From NCBI GenBank assembly GCA_965198325.1, contig CBDAPE010000016.1, positions 415,539 to 479,538 of the forward strand: a DNA stretch of 64,000 nucleotides. Direction: 5' to 3'. Origin of the DNA: CBDAPE01 sp965198325 (GTDB taxonomy: Bacteria; Pseudomonadota; Alphaproteobacteria; UBA828; JAPUJA01). The position numbers were made by a program, and so were the translations under genes. The first letter of the stretch is position 1, and each line of letters begins with the position of its first letter. Below, piece by piece: positions 33,652 through 42,452 of the stretch. The notes beneath the pieces are model-generated. The model made no database searches. It saw only the letters and a list, made by a program, of their open reading frames with translations, and was not told the DNA's origin.

Positions 33652-36629
33652 TCGGCCGGTTTCTCTTTATGGGTGGTCTCCCGCGGCGCCTCGATTAGCT
33701 GAATGAAGTGGTTGTGGACGCGGCGTTCGGTATCGATCAACCTCATCTTCAGATCATCGAAGTCAAGGGCATCGCCCGCCCGGGCGAGGGCCGCCCGCAG
33801 ATCGTGGGAAAACCGGCTTTCATCCCGCATCGTACCCACGGTCAGGCGGAGCAGACCCTGCAACCGGCCGTAGAACTCACCGGCCTGGACCAGCTCGTCA
33901 GCCGTTTGCCAGGGCAACACGCCCGCTTCGCCGAGTTTACGCAACGCAGCCGTCGTCGAACCGGCCAGGATGACGGGATTCTCGGCGGCATGGCGAAGCT
34001 CGAGATACTGGGTGATGAATTCCAGGTCCAGCAAGCCGCCCCGGACATGCTTCAGTTTCCAAGAGTTGTCGGTCGCCCGCTCGCTTTCGACCCGCTCCCG
34101 CATGTCGATGACGTCCTTGCGCAGTGCCACCGCATCGCGCCGGGCCGTCAGCCTTTGACGAATCGCGCTTTCGATCCGCCGGGTCAGGGCAGGGGGGCCG
34201 CACACGATCCGGGCACGGGTGAGCGCCATATGTTCCCAGGTCCAGGCCGAGTCTCGCTGATAGCTCTCGAAGGCGCTCACTTCGGAGGCGACGGGTCCGG
34301 CATGGCCCGAGGGGCGAAGACGCATGTCGATTTCGTAGAGTACGCCCTCGCTGGTCGGCGCCGAGAGGGCGTTGAGCAGGCGTTGACTGAGGCGGGCGTA
34401 ATAACGCGCCGCGGTCAGCGGCCTTTCGCCATCAGACGGAACGTTCAGATCGGTTGCCTGATAGATAAAGACCAGATCGAGATCGGACTCCACGGTCATT
34501 TCCCTCCCGCCCAGCTTGCCGTAGGCCAAGACAGCGAGTCCGCCGCAAGGAACTGCTCCGTGAGCCCGGGCGAACTCCGCTTCGACCCGTGGCGCGAGCT
34601 CGGCAAGGACGGCGTCGGCAATATTCGACAGCGCCAGTGCACCGCTGTTTCCCCGCGCCGCGTTCCGCAGAGTCTGCAGCCCGACCTGGAAGTTCCGGTC
34701 GTGAACCCAACGCCGCGAGATGTCGAGTTCGTCCTGAAAGTCGCGGGCGGCGACCAACTCCGTGGCCAGATCGGCGCGCAGGGCAGGCGCGTCGGGGAGA
34801 GGCTCACAAAACCTATTGGTCAATACCGCATCCAGGAGGGCCGGTTTGCAAGCCAGATGTTGGGCAAGACGTGGTGCGCTGCCCATGATTTCCGCGACCA
34901 GGTTGAGCAAGCCCCGATTTTCATGAAACAGTGAGAAGAGCTGCACACCAGCGGGCAAGTTCGCCAGGAAATCGTTGAAGCGCATAAACGCGGAATCGGG
35001 GTCTACGGTTTTTGCCAGTGCGTCGAGCAAGTTTGGCATCAGCTCGGTGAGGAGTTCGCGCGCCCGGGTGCTGCGCATCGCCCGGACCCGGCCCCGGTGC
35101 CAACCGCGCACCACCTCGGAAATCGCCGCGCCCTCGCAAAAGCCCATCGCCATCAGGTTGTCGAGCGTGCCCGGATCGTCCTCCGCGCCCGTGAACACCA
35201 AATTTCCGGCCCCGCCGCCGAGCTCGGGCTCGTCTTCGAAAAGCCGCGCGTAATGGTCTTCGACGAGCTGGATCTCCGCGGTCAGGTCATCGGCGAACCG
35301 CCCGGAATCGTCATAGCCCAGAAAACAGGCAAACCCGGCCATATCCGTTTGGTCAACGGGCAATTCGTGGGTTTGCCGGTCGTCGACTATCTGAAGTCGG
35401 TGCTCGACCCGGCGCAGATAGCGGTAGGCGTTCGACAGATCGACGGCCACCTGGGCCTCAATTCGACCCGCCTTCGCGAGCGCCCCCAGAGCATCGCAAG
35501 TGGCGAGCACCCGCAGGGTCCGGTCTCGGCCCCCCCAAATCAGCTGTTGTGTTTGCGCAAAAAACTCGATCTCGCGGATTCCGCCGCGCCCCAGTTTGAT
35601 GTTGTGGCCGAAGAGCGCGATGTCGTGGTGCCCCATGTGGGCATGGATTTGTCGCTTGATCGAATGGATATCCTGGATCGCAGCGAAATCGAGATGGCGC
35701 CGCCAAACAAACGGAATCAGGCGATCCAGAAACGCCGCACCGGCCTCGCGGTCCCCGGCAACCGGGCGGGCCTTGATCATCGCGGCGCGCTCCCAATTCT
35801 GGCCCAGGGATTCGTAATAGGTCTCCGCAGCATTCACGCTTATCGCCACGGGTGTTGCGTCCGGATCGGGCCTTAAGCGCAGATCGGTTCGGAACACGTC
35901 GCCGTCGCTGGTCCGCTCCTCAAGCATACGCACCAGATCGCGCACGATTCGCACATAGCCCCGTTGCGGCCCCGACTTATCGTGGTAATCGATGATGTTC
36001 GGGTCGAATAGGACGATCAAATCGATGTCGCTCGAGTAGTTGAGTTCGAGCGCGCCGAGCTTTCCCATGCCGATGACGATCAGGCCGCTCCCGTGAACCG
36101 GGTTTTGCGGGTCCGGAAGGCCGATCTCGCCTGCGTCCGCTGCAGTAGCGAGCAGGTGGGCGAGGGCGGTGTCCAGAGCGGCCTCGGCAAACCGGCTCAA
36201 GGCCCCGGTCACCTGCTCGATTGACCAGAGCCCCAGAATATCGGCAAGGCCGACGACCAGCGCGATGCGGCGGCGGGCTATTCGCAAGGCGGCCATCATG
36301 GCTGCCCGGTCCCGGGACGCGGGCGTGGTTGTCGCGAGTTCATCGAGAACGGCGGCAAAGACCGTGTCGGCACCGTGCTCGCATAAATTCCGCAAGAGCG
36401 CGGGCTCGCGTAGCAGCGATTGGCCCAAAAACGGGCTGTTTCCGAAGACGGCTTCGAGCACCGCTCGTCCTTGGCCGGCCTTTGCAAACGCCGCGGCGAA
36501 TTGCCCAATTTCCGCTTGGCCGGGTTGCCCGGCGAACGAAAGCCAGCGCTCAATACCGCGATCGGCACCCGCCGCGTTACCTGCTCGCGGAAGGTTACGA
36601 ATCTCGTTGAGCAAAGGGAAATTGGCCAT
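33648..36629 (-). CDS. glnE: Bifunctional glutamine synthetase adenylyltransferase/adenylyl-removing enzyme
   Basis: From the ATG at 36629 the protein is 993 residues and contains two nucleotidyltransferase domains. The N-terminal one has GMGKLGALELNYSSDIDLIVLFD (near residue 180) and the C-terminal one has AYGKLGGREMTVESDLDLVFIYQ (near residue 700), each with the GS..D.D metal site. The linking four-helix regions and the block GRGGIREIEFFAQTQQLIWGG are typical. The N-terminal domain removes AMP from, and the C-terminal domain adds AMP to, glutamine synthetase under PII control. A start at 36668 is possible but would overlap the divergent AsmA-like gene. It is the first gene of the glnE-bcp-DUF455 operon. 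Confidence 0.96.
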   Translation of the reverse strand: MANFPLLNEIRNLPRAGNAAGADRGIERWLSFAGQPGQAEIGQFAAAFAKAGQGRAVLEAVFGNSPFLGQSLLREPALLRNLCEHGADTVFAAVLDELATTTPASRDRAAMMAALRIARRRIALVVGLADILGLWSIEQVTGALSRFAEAALDTALAHLLATAADAGEIGLPDPQNPVHGSGLIVIGMGKLGALELNYSSDIDLIVLFDPNIIDYHDKSGPQRGYVRIVRDLVRMLEERTSDGDVFRTDLRLRPDPDATPVAISVNAAETYYESLGQNWERAAMIKARPVAGDREAGAAFLDRLIPFVWRRHLDFAAIQDIHSIKRQIHAHMGHHDIALFGHNIKLGRGGIREIEFFAQTQQLIWGGRDRTLRVLATCDALGALAKAGRIEAQVAVDLSNAYRYLRRVEHRLQIVDDRQTHELPVDQTDMAGFACFLGYDDSGRFADDLTAEIQLVEDHYARLFEDEPELGGGAGNLVFTGAEDDPGTLDNLMAMGFCEGAAISEVVRGWHRGRVRAMRSTRARELLTELMPNLLDALAKTVDPDSAFMRFNDFLANLPAGVQLFSLFHENRGLLNLVAEIMGSAPRLAQHLACKPALLDAVLTNRFCEPLPDAPALRADLATELVAARDFQDELDISRRWVHDRNFQVGLQTLRNAARGNSGALALSNIADAVLAELAPRVEAEFARAHGAVPCGGLAVLAYGKLGGREMTVESDLDLVFIYQATDLNVPSDGERPLTAARYYARLSQRLLNALSAPTSEGVLYEIDMRLRPSGHAGPVASEVSAFESYQRDSAWTWEHMALTRARIVCGPPALTRRIESAIRQRLTARRDAVALRKDVIDMRERVESERATDNSWKLKHVRGGLLDLEFITQYLELRHAAENPVILAGSTTAALRKLGEAGVLPWQTADELVQAGEFYGRLQGLLRLTVGTMRDESRFSHDLRAALARAGDALDFDDLKMRLIDTERRVHNHFIQLIEAPRETTHKEKPAE

Positions 36630-36666
36630 TGTGCGGTGCCGTAGCGTCCGGCACAGTGCGGGAACC

Positions 36667-39600
36667 ATGGGACTGGGTCAAGGTCGTAAGATGACCCGGG
36701 GCCGGCGCCGGCGCCGCCCCGCGGTTCGTATCCTTCTTCATATCCTGGCCGCCGTCTTCGGTAGCCTCGTCATACTCTCAGGAGTTGCTGCCTGGCGCCT
36801 GTCATCGGGCCCGGTGTCGATCGGATTCCTCGCGCCTTACGCGCAGGAAAGCTTCGCCGAACGCCATCCCGGCTACGAACTCGAGATCGACGACGTCATC
36901 CTGACCTGGGCGGGGTGGGAGGACGCGCTCGATATCCTGGTTTACGACACCCGAATCTTCGATCCCGCGGGCGCGGTGCTGGGCACCATTCCGGAGGCCT
37001 CCGTTGTGCTTAGCTCCCGGGCGCTGCTCGCCGGCGATATCGCCTTCAGCCGCGTTGACCTGATCGACCCGGTGATAAACCTCGTTCGGATGAAGAGCGG
37101 CAAGATCGCTCTTGGCATGGATGGCCAGACCGGTGGCGCGGGTTTCGCCCTTGATAGTCTCATCGACCCGGGCAGGAAGGGCGACGCAGCGGGCCCTCGG
37201 GACCGGGGTTCTCTCACGCAAATGAGCCTGCGGAATGCCGAACTCATCCTCGACGATCAGATCATGGAAAAGACCTGGCGTGCAACCGCGGTGAACGCCG
37301 ATTTTCTCAGCGTGGACGCCGGGCTCACCGGCAATTTCGAACTCGACATCGATTTTGTGGACGACGCCAAGACACACCTCGAAAACACATTTCAATACAG
37401 CCCCGTAACTGAGACCGTAACGCTGGATCTTTCATTTACCGGCCTCTGGCCGCGCGGCCTGACCGACCTCAGCCCCGACCTGGAGGATATGCGCGCCATC
37501 GAGGCGCCTCTCTCGGGCCGGATCAAAACGACCGTGACCACGTCTCTCGAATTCGGTGACCTCGACTACGACCTGACCGGAGGATCGGGGCGGCTGATCC
37601 TTCCCGACGCGGACGCCCCGGATATCGTAATCAAGTCGTTGCGCGCCACGGGCCAGACCAGTGAGGGGATCTCCGTTCTGACCGGCGACGGGGCGCTCGA
37701 TCTCGTGATCGATGGTGCGCCCACGCAATTTGCCGCCGATTACAGATACGACCGTGTCGCGGACTCAATCGACCTTAGCCTGGAAATCTCCGATCTTTGG
37801 CCACGTTCTCTCGCCGCGCTGCTGCCCGATCTCACGGAGATCGCCGGCGTCGAAATGCCGGTGTCTGGGACGATCGAGACGACACTCACCACGGACCTGG
37901 AGATTGGCGATCTCGTTTTCGACCTGACGGGCCGAGCTGGGCGGCTGGTGGTTCCCGGCCTTTATGAGCCCGGCCTCGAGATGGAGCTTCTTCATGCCGC
38001 CGGTCGGGCGCGCGAAAATTTCTCAGTCGTCAGCATCGACGACCTGTTCATGAATTTCGACGGCAGCGCAAACCTGACGCTTGACGGTGTCTTAAACCAG
38101 AGCGGCGAGGATTTCGCGTTCAAAGGCACGGTCAACCTCATCGATATTCCATTGGACGATTTCGGAATCTACTGGCCCGAGGCGATAGGCCAGAATCCGC
38201 GTTACTGGATTCGCCGGAACCTCAGCGACGGTCTCATGTCTCGCCTGACGGTGGACGTGGATATCAGTTCGGACGACCTGGAGGGCGAATTTATTCCCGA
38301 GGACGCCGTCGTGGGCAACCTCGATCTGGTCGGTGTGACGGTCAACTATCTCGACCCGCTCCCCAAGGTCTATGGCGCAGATGGCCATGTTGATTTCGAC
38401 GGCGACAGTCTGCGGGTCACGCTGGAGAACGGCAGAATTCTCGATGTTCTCGAGATTGCGGACGGCAACATCGAGATAACCGGCGTCGGCGTCGGAGAAA
38501 TTCTGGACGGGCTCGTGACCTTGCGCGGTCCGATTCAGACCCAGCTCGAGCTTCTGAATCACCCAACTCTGGATTTCCTGGCGGAATTCAATATCGATCC
38601 CGCCGGCGCCTCGGGTTACGCCGAGACCCGTGCCAACCTCATTTTCCCATTTCTTTACAGTATGCCGATCGAGGAAATCGAATTCACCGGTCAAACCTCG
38701 GCAATCGATTTCGGCCTGCGAGACGTCATCGAGGGCTACGATATCGCCGACGCCGCCTTCCAGCTCACCCTCGACAACACTGCCATGACCCTCGCAGGGT
38801 CGGCGAGCCTCAACGGTGTCCCGATCGATGTGACCTGGCACGAACCACTGGATGATACCGGCCTCTACGACGGCAGGATCGAAATCGTCGGCACGGTCAA
38901 TGACGCGCAGCGCAAGTCCCTCGACATCGACACCAGCCCCTATCTCACCGGCACGACACCGTTAGCCCTGACCTACACGACATACGAAACCGGCGATATG
39001 CGACTGGACCTTCAGCTTGACGCGACCCGAGCGCGGCTGGATGTGCCTGAGCTTTTCTGGTCCAAGCCGCCCTACCGATACGCGGAACTCGAACTTTCGA
39101 TGGATATCAGGCCTGGCGAACCATTCGAGGTGAGTCGCATCGAACTCGATGCGCCGAGTTTCACGTTACGAGGGCGGGCAAGCCTCGAACCGGAATCAGG
39201 CACCCTTATCGAAGCGGACATCACATCGCTCAAAATGGGATTGAGCGATACGTCAGGTCGGGTCGCGTTAATTGAGGACGGCGGCTTCGGCATCGCAATC
39301 GAGGCGTCGTTGCTCGATCTCGCGCCCATCCTCGATAACCTCTTTGAACCCGGTGACGAAACGGAGAGGGCGTCCTTCAATCTTTCTCTAAATGCGGATC
39401 GCGTCATCATGGGAACTGATCCCGTAGTCACCGCGGATGGGGCATCCGTCGAACTCAGGATGTTGGAGTCCGCGCGCGCGGCTGTTCGGTACGAATCCGA
39501 TTCCTGGCGAGAGGTTTCACTCGACGCGCTACTGCCGGGCGGCGAGCTGGTCACCGTCGATTTGAAGCCGGAGACCGGCGACGCACGGCGGCTGATCGTG

Positions 39601-40158
39601 CAGACCAGTGACGCCGGTAGCCTGGCTAGGGTGATTGGACTCTACGACAACATGGTCGGCGGCATCCTCGACATTAATGCCACGCTCCGAGACGCCGAGC
39701 CCGAGCACCCGATGCGCGGCTTGGCCACCGTCAAGGATTTCCGCATCGTCCGGGCGCCCGGCCTTGCCCAGATGCTGAGCTACGTCTCGCTATTCGGACT
39801 CCTGGATGTCCTGCAGGGCGAGGGCATTTCATTCGCGAAGCTGGAGTTTCCGTTCACGCTGCAGGACGATTTGCTGACGACGGATAAAGCGATTGCCTCG
39901 GGCACGTCTCTCGGAATCAATTTTTCCGGCCAGATACACATGGTTTCTCACCAGGTCCATGCCGAGGGAACATTTGCGCCCGCCTATGTCATTAACAGTC
40001 TGTTGAGCGATATCCCAATCATCGGCGACATTCTGGGTGGCGAATCAGGCCTCTTAGCGGCGAAATTCACGATCGATGGCCGTATGGACGATCCGGATGT
40101 CTCCGTCAATCCGATCTCAATCCTGACACCCGGATTCTTGCGGGGCCTGTTCGGCTAG
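36667..40158 (+). CDS. AsmA/YhdP-like large envelope protein (DUF3971-type)
   Basis: From the ATG at 36667 the protein is 1163 residues, with an Arg-rich N-terminus, one membrane anchor (ILLHILAAVFGSLVILSGVAAW) and a very long periplasmic part made of repeating beta-rich units. Two units of about 105 residues are visibly similar (DLSFTGLWPRGLTDLSPDLEDM and DLSLEISDLWPRSLAALLPDLTEI, each followed by a GDL.(Y/F)DLTG block). The C-terminus (NFSGQIHMVSHQVHAEGTFAP and then SDIPIIGDILGGE) is the AsmA-like end. Such proteins bridge the inner and outer membranes and are thought to carry phospholipids. ATG 36691 is an alternative start. It is divergent from glnE with a gap of only 37 bp, so the promoters overlap. 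Confidence 0.88.
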   Translation: MGLGQGRKMTRGRRRRRPAVRILLHILAAVFGSLVILSGVAAWRLSSGPVSIGFLAPYAQESFAERHPGYELEIDDVILTWAGWEDALDILVYDTRIFDPAGAVLGTIPEASVVLSSRALLAGDIAFSRVDLIDPVINLVRMKSGKIALGMDGQTGGAGFALDSLIDPGRKGDAAGPRDRGSLTQMSLRNAELILDDQIMEKTWRATAVNADFLSVDAGLTGNFELDIDFVDDAKTHLENTFQYSPVTETVTLDLSFTGLWPRGLTDLSPDLEDMRAIEAPLSGRIKTTVTTSLEFGDLDYDLTGGSGRLILPDADAPDIVIKSLRATGQTSEGISVLTGDGALDLVIDGAPTQFAADYRYDRVADSIDLSLEISDLWPRSLAALLPDLTEIAGVEMPVSGTIETTLTTDLEIGDLVFDLTGRAGRLVVPGLYEPGLEMELLHAAGRARENFSVVSIDDLFMNFDGSANLTLDGVLNQSGEDFAFKGTVNLIDIPLDDFGIYWPEAIGQNPRYWIRRNLSDGLMSRLTVDVDISSDDLEGEFIPEDAVVGNLDLVGVTVNYLDPLPKVYGADGHVDFDGDSLRVTLENGRILDVLEIADGNIEITGVGVGEILDGLVTLRGPIQTQLELLNHPTLDFLAEFNIDPAGASGYAETRANLIFPFLYSMPIEEIEFTGQTSAIDFGLRDVIEGYDIADAAFQLTLDNTAMTLAGSASLNGVPIDVTWHEPLDDTGLYDGRIEIVGTVNDAQRKSLDIDTSPYLTGTTPLALTYTTYETGDMRLDLQLDATRARLDVPELFWSKPPYRYAELELSMDIRPGEPFEVSRIELDAPSFTLRGRASLEPESGTLIEADITSLKMGLSDTSGRVALIEDGGFGIAIEASLLDLAPILDNLFEPGDETERASFNLSLNADRVIMGTDPVVTADGASVELRMLESARAAVRYESDSWREVSLDALLPGGELVTVDLKPETGDARRLIVQTSDAGSLARVIGLYDNMVGGILDINATLRDAEPEHPMRGLATVKDFRIVRAPGLAQMLSYVSLFGLLDVLQGEGISFAKLEFPFTLQDDLLTTDKAIASGTSLGINFSGQIHMVSHQVHAEGTFAPAYVINSLLSDIPIIGDILGGESGLLAAKFTIDGRMDDPDVSVNPISILTPGFLRGLFG

Positions 40159-40170
40159 AGTCGCCGACAT

Positions 40171-40812
40171 TCAGGGGGCGACGGGCGCTTCTTGCTCCGC
40201 CAATTCGAACACCGGAAGAAATGCTTCGGCCGGTTGCGCTCCCGATATCACGTAATGCCCGTCGATGACGAAACACGGAACACTGTGGATGCCGAGCGCC
40301 TTGACCTCACGATCTTCGTCGAGGATGGCTTCCACGCCCTTGTCACTCAGCAGGAAGCTCCGGGCCTTCTCCGCGTCGAGGCCCGCTCCGCTGGCCGCCG
40401 CCGCCAAGACCTCGACATCACCAATGTCGTCGCCGCGCTCGAAGAAGGCCGCAAAAATTTCCTGGACCAACTCGGTTTGGTGCTCGTTCGGGGCGGCCCA
40501 GCGGATGAGCCGGTGAGAATCGAGACTTCGCGGCATTCGCGCGATCCGTTCAAATGCAAACCCGATTCCTTCGCCGGCGCCCGCCTCTCCGAGCCGTTCG
40601 TAAATCTCCCGGACACGGCCTTCGGTGCCGAATTTTCTGACCATGTAACCGGACCGTTCAACCCCCTCGGGCGGCATTTCAGGGTTGAGCATAAAAGTCC
40701 GCCAATCGATCGTCAGATCGGCCGGGTGAACGGAGTCAAGGGCGCGTTCAAACCGCCGTTTACCGACATAACACCATGGACAAACGGTGTCGGAAATTAT
40801 GTCGATATGCAT
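40171..40812 (-). CDS. DsbA family oxidoreductase (FrnE/2-hydroxychromene-2-carboxylate isomerase-like)
   Basis: The 213-residue protein starts MHIDIISDTVCPWCYVGKRRFERAL, with a CPWC redox motif at residues 11-14 and no signal peptide, so it is cytosolic. The helical insertion and the cis-Pro region (LGIHSVPCFVIDGHYVISGAQPAEAF) match FrnE-type proteins. Members act in thiol redox chemistry or polyketide and oxidative-stress pathways; the substrate is unknown. It lies 14 bp downstream of a GST gene on the same strand, a sensible thiol-related grouping, and is convergent with the AsmA-like gene (12-bp gap). Confidence 0.92.
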   Translation of the reverse strand: MHIDIISDTVCPWCYVGKRRFERALDSVHPADLTIDWRTFMLNPEMPPEGVERSGYMVRKFGTEGRVREIYERLGEAGAGEGIGFAFERIARMPRSLDSHRLIRWAAPNEHQTELVQEIFAAFFERGDDIGDVEVLAAAASGAGLDAEKARSFLLSDKGVEAILDEDREVKALGIHSVPCFVIDGHYVISGAQPAEAFLPVFELAEQEAPVAP

Positions 40813-40826
40813 CGCCGGGGTCCGTT

Positions 40827-41510
40827 TTACGCCTGTGCTGCGGCCACGTAACGATCGGGGACGGTGCCGGACGCAGGATCACCCCATACCGCATTGAACT
40901 TCAGGAACCGTTGCAGGGCGGGCCGCTCGGCGGCGAGACCCACGAGACGGGCGACGTTCTCGAATTCGGCAATCGGCCGAAAAGCGTCTTCATGCCAAGT
41001 CGGGTTGGTCAGCATCAGAAGAAAGAGATCGCAAACGCTGATGCGCTCGCCGAGGAAAAAAGGCCCGTTCTCGAGCGCCGCATCGAGCACACGGTAGATA
41101 TCAGAGACATTATCCACCGCCTTAGCCGCGACGGCCTGGGCGTCGGTCGGCTCTGTCGAGTGGCGCTCGGGAAAGAAAAATTCGAGATAGGTAACCTGCA
41201 ACACATCGGCGAGATAGAACAGCCAGCGGTACAGCTGACCTCGAAGCGGATCGTCGACTGCCGGCACCAGCCCGGATTGCGGATGACGGTCGGCAAGATA
41301 AAGACAAATTGCCGCGTTCTCGAAGATCACCTGGCCATCGTGAACCAGGGTGGGAACTTTGCCGTGGGGATTAATTTTCAGATAGGCCGCCGGGCGTTCG
41401 GCTTCGGGGCGAATGCTGACCTCGATGAATTCATATTCGGCGCCGATTTCCTCGAGGACTAATTCCGGAGCCATGCTTGCACTTCCGGGCCAACCGTAGA
41501 GCTGATACAT
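40827..41510 (-). CDS. Glutathione S-transferase family protein 1
   Basis: From the ATG at 41510 this is a 227-residue GST. The thioredoxin-like N-terminal domain begins MYQLYGWPGSASMAPELVLEE, with Ser as the likely thiol-stabilising residue, and continues to KINPHGKVPTLVHDGQVIFENAAICLYL, the G-site with cis-Pro and the Glu-Asn/Ser pair. The helical C-terminal domain runs from about residue 85. It conjugates glutathione to electrophiles or acts as a glutathione-dependent lyase. It is paralogous to the next gene upstream, 52 bp away. A reading starting at 41663 adds 51 residues with no family match and was rejected. Confidence 0.92.
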   Translation of the reverse strand: MYQLYGWPGSASMAPELVLEEIGAEYEFIEVSIRPEAERPAAYLKINPHGKVPTLVHDGQVIFENAAICLYLADRHPQSGLVPAVDDPLRGQLYRWLFYLADVLQVTYLEFFFPERHSTEPTDAQAVAAKAVDNVSDIYRVLDAALENGPFFLGERISVCDLFLLMLTNPTWHEDAFRPIAEFENVARLVGLAAERPALQRFLKFNAVWGDPASGTVPDRYVAAAQA

Positions 41511-41562
41511 GGCAAACCTCCCTGGTTTATTTCCACGTCCAAGCGAGCGGGCCTTCTTGCCG

Positions 41563-42198
41563 TCAGGTGTGGCGTTCGAGAGCCGATTTAAGGAACGGGT
41601 GTTCCGCCATCGAGGCCACACACCGCGCGACGTTCGCGTACCCGGCAACTGGACGGCTCTCATCGTCGTGCCAGGTGCTCAACATCAGCAGGTAAAGGTC
41701 GGCGATGCTGTAGCATTCGCCCAGGAGGTAAGGCCCGGCCTCCAGGGCGGCATCGAGTATGCGATAGCACGTCATGGCCTTGTCCATGGCGTTCGCCGTA
41801 ACGCCCGGAGCATGGCCGGGGTCGGTCGAATAGCGTTCCGGGTAATAATAGCGTTCCGGGTAATAATACTGCATGTAGGTAACCTGCAGGGTGTTGGTAA
41901 GGTAGAACAGCCACCGATAAAGCTGCCCCCGCGCCGCATCGTCGAAAGACGGGACAAGTCCCGCTGCGGGATGGCAATCGGCCAAATACAGCGATATGGC
42001 GGCCGACTCGAATATGACCTGTCCGTCGTCGACCAGGGTTGGGACACGCCCATGGGGATTAAGCTTGAGATAGTCCGGGTCCCGCGGCTTGTCCGATGAC
42101 AGATCGACGTCGACCAAATCGTACTCTGCGCCGATTGCCGCGAGCACCGCTTCGGCCGCGAAGCTCGCTGAACCCGGCGATCCATAAAGCGTATACAT
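41563..42198 (-). CDS. Glutathione S-transferase family protein 2, with a six-residue tandem duplication
   Basis: From the ATG at 42198 this is a 211-residue GST starting MYTLYGSPGSASFAAEAVLAAIG, closely similar in layout to its downstream paralogue (LKLNPHGRVPTLVDDGQVIFESAAISLYL). In the C-terminal domain the motif YYPER, which occurs once in the paralogue as FFPER, is present twice in a row because of an exact 18-bp tandem duplication (41833-41868). The insertion lies in the helical domain near the H-site and stays in frame, so the protein may still fold. It is separated by 52 bp from the other GST. Confidence 0.9.
   Translation of the reverse strand: MYTLYGSPGSASFAAEAVLAAIGAEYDLVDVDLSSDKPRDPDYLKLNPHGRVPTLVDDGQVIFESAAISLYLADCHPAAGLVPSFDDAARGQLYRWLFYLTNTLQVTYMQYYYPERYYYPERYSTDPGHAPGVTANAMDKAMTCYRILDAALEAGPYLLGECYSIADLYLLMLSTWHDDESRPVAGYANVARCVASMAEHPFLKSALERHT
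41833..41868. repeat. 18-bp exact tandem duplication inside a GST gene
   Basis: The unit GCGTTCCGGGTAATAATA occurs at 41833-41850 and again at 41851-41868. In the minus-strand gene it duplicates six codons (the Tyr-Tyr-Pro-Glu-Arg stretch). It looks like a replication-slippage event. Confidence 0.95.
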
Positions 42199-42249
42199 GG
42201 TGTTGCTCCCGTTCAATTGCGGCTGCATGGCGACACAGCCGCCGCTTGC

Positions 42250-42438
42250 TTAATCCTGGACGATAGCGGCTTCCCGGCCGGCCGCCAAGCCGGAGATACC
42301 GCCAAAGCTCCAGCGGTTCGCATGGTCGCTGGCGTCGACAAGCACCGCCCGATTCCGTTGGACGCGGGGGTTTTCAACATAATTGCGCACGAAGTCAATG
42401 TGCGGGGCAGGCGGTTCGCGCCCCTCGATCTGACTCAT
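42250..42438 (-). CDS. Small hypothetical protein between GST 2 and the D-threonine aldolase-like gene
   Basis: A 62-residue frame starting at ATG 42438 (MSQIEGREPPAPHIDFVRNY) lies in operon order between the aldolase-like gene and the second GST. It has no signal or membrane segment and contains NRAVLVDASDHANRWSFGG, which looks like protein-coding sequence with an aromatic-rich C-terminal half. I do not recognise the family. It may be the tail of a larger gene whose front has been lost, or a small gene of its own. The frame is open upstream to 42477, overlapping the aldolase stop. Confidence 0.4.
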   Translation of the reverse strand: MSQIEGREPPAPHIDFVRNYVENPRVQRNRAVLVDASDHANRWSFGGISGLAAGREAAIVQD

Positions 42439-42452
42439 TCCGTGTTGCGAGG

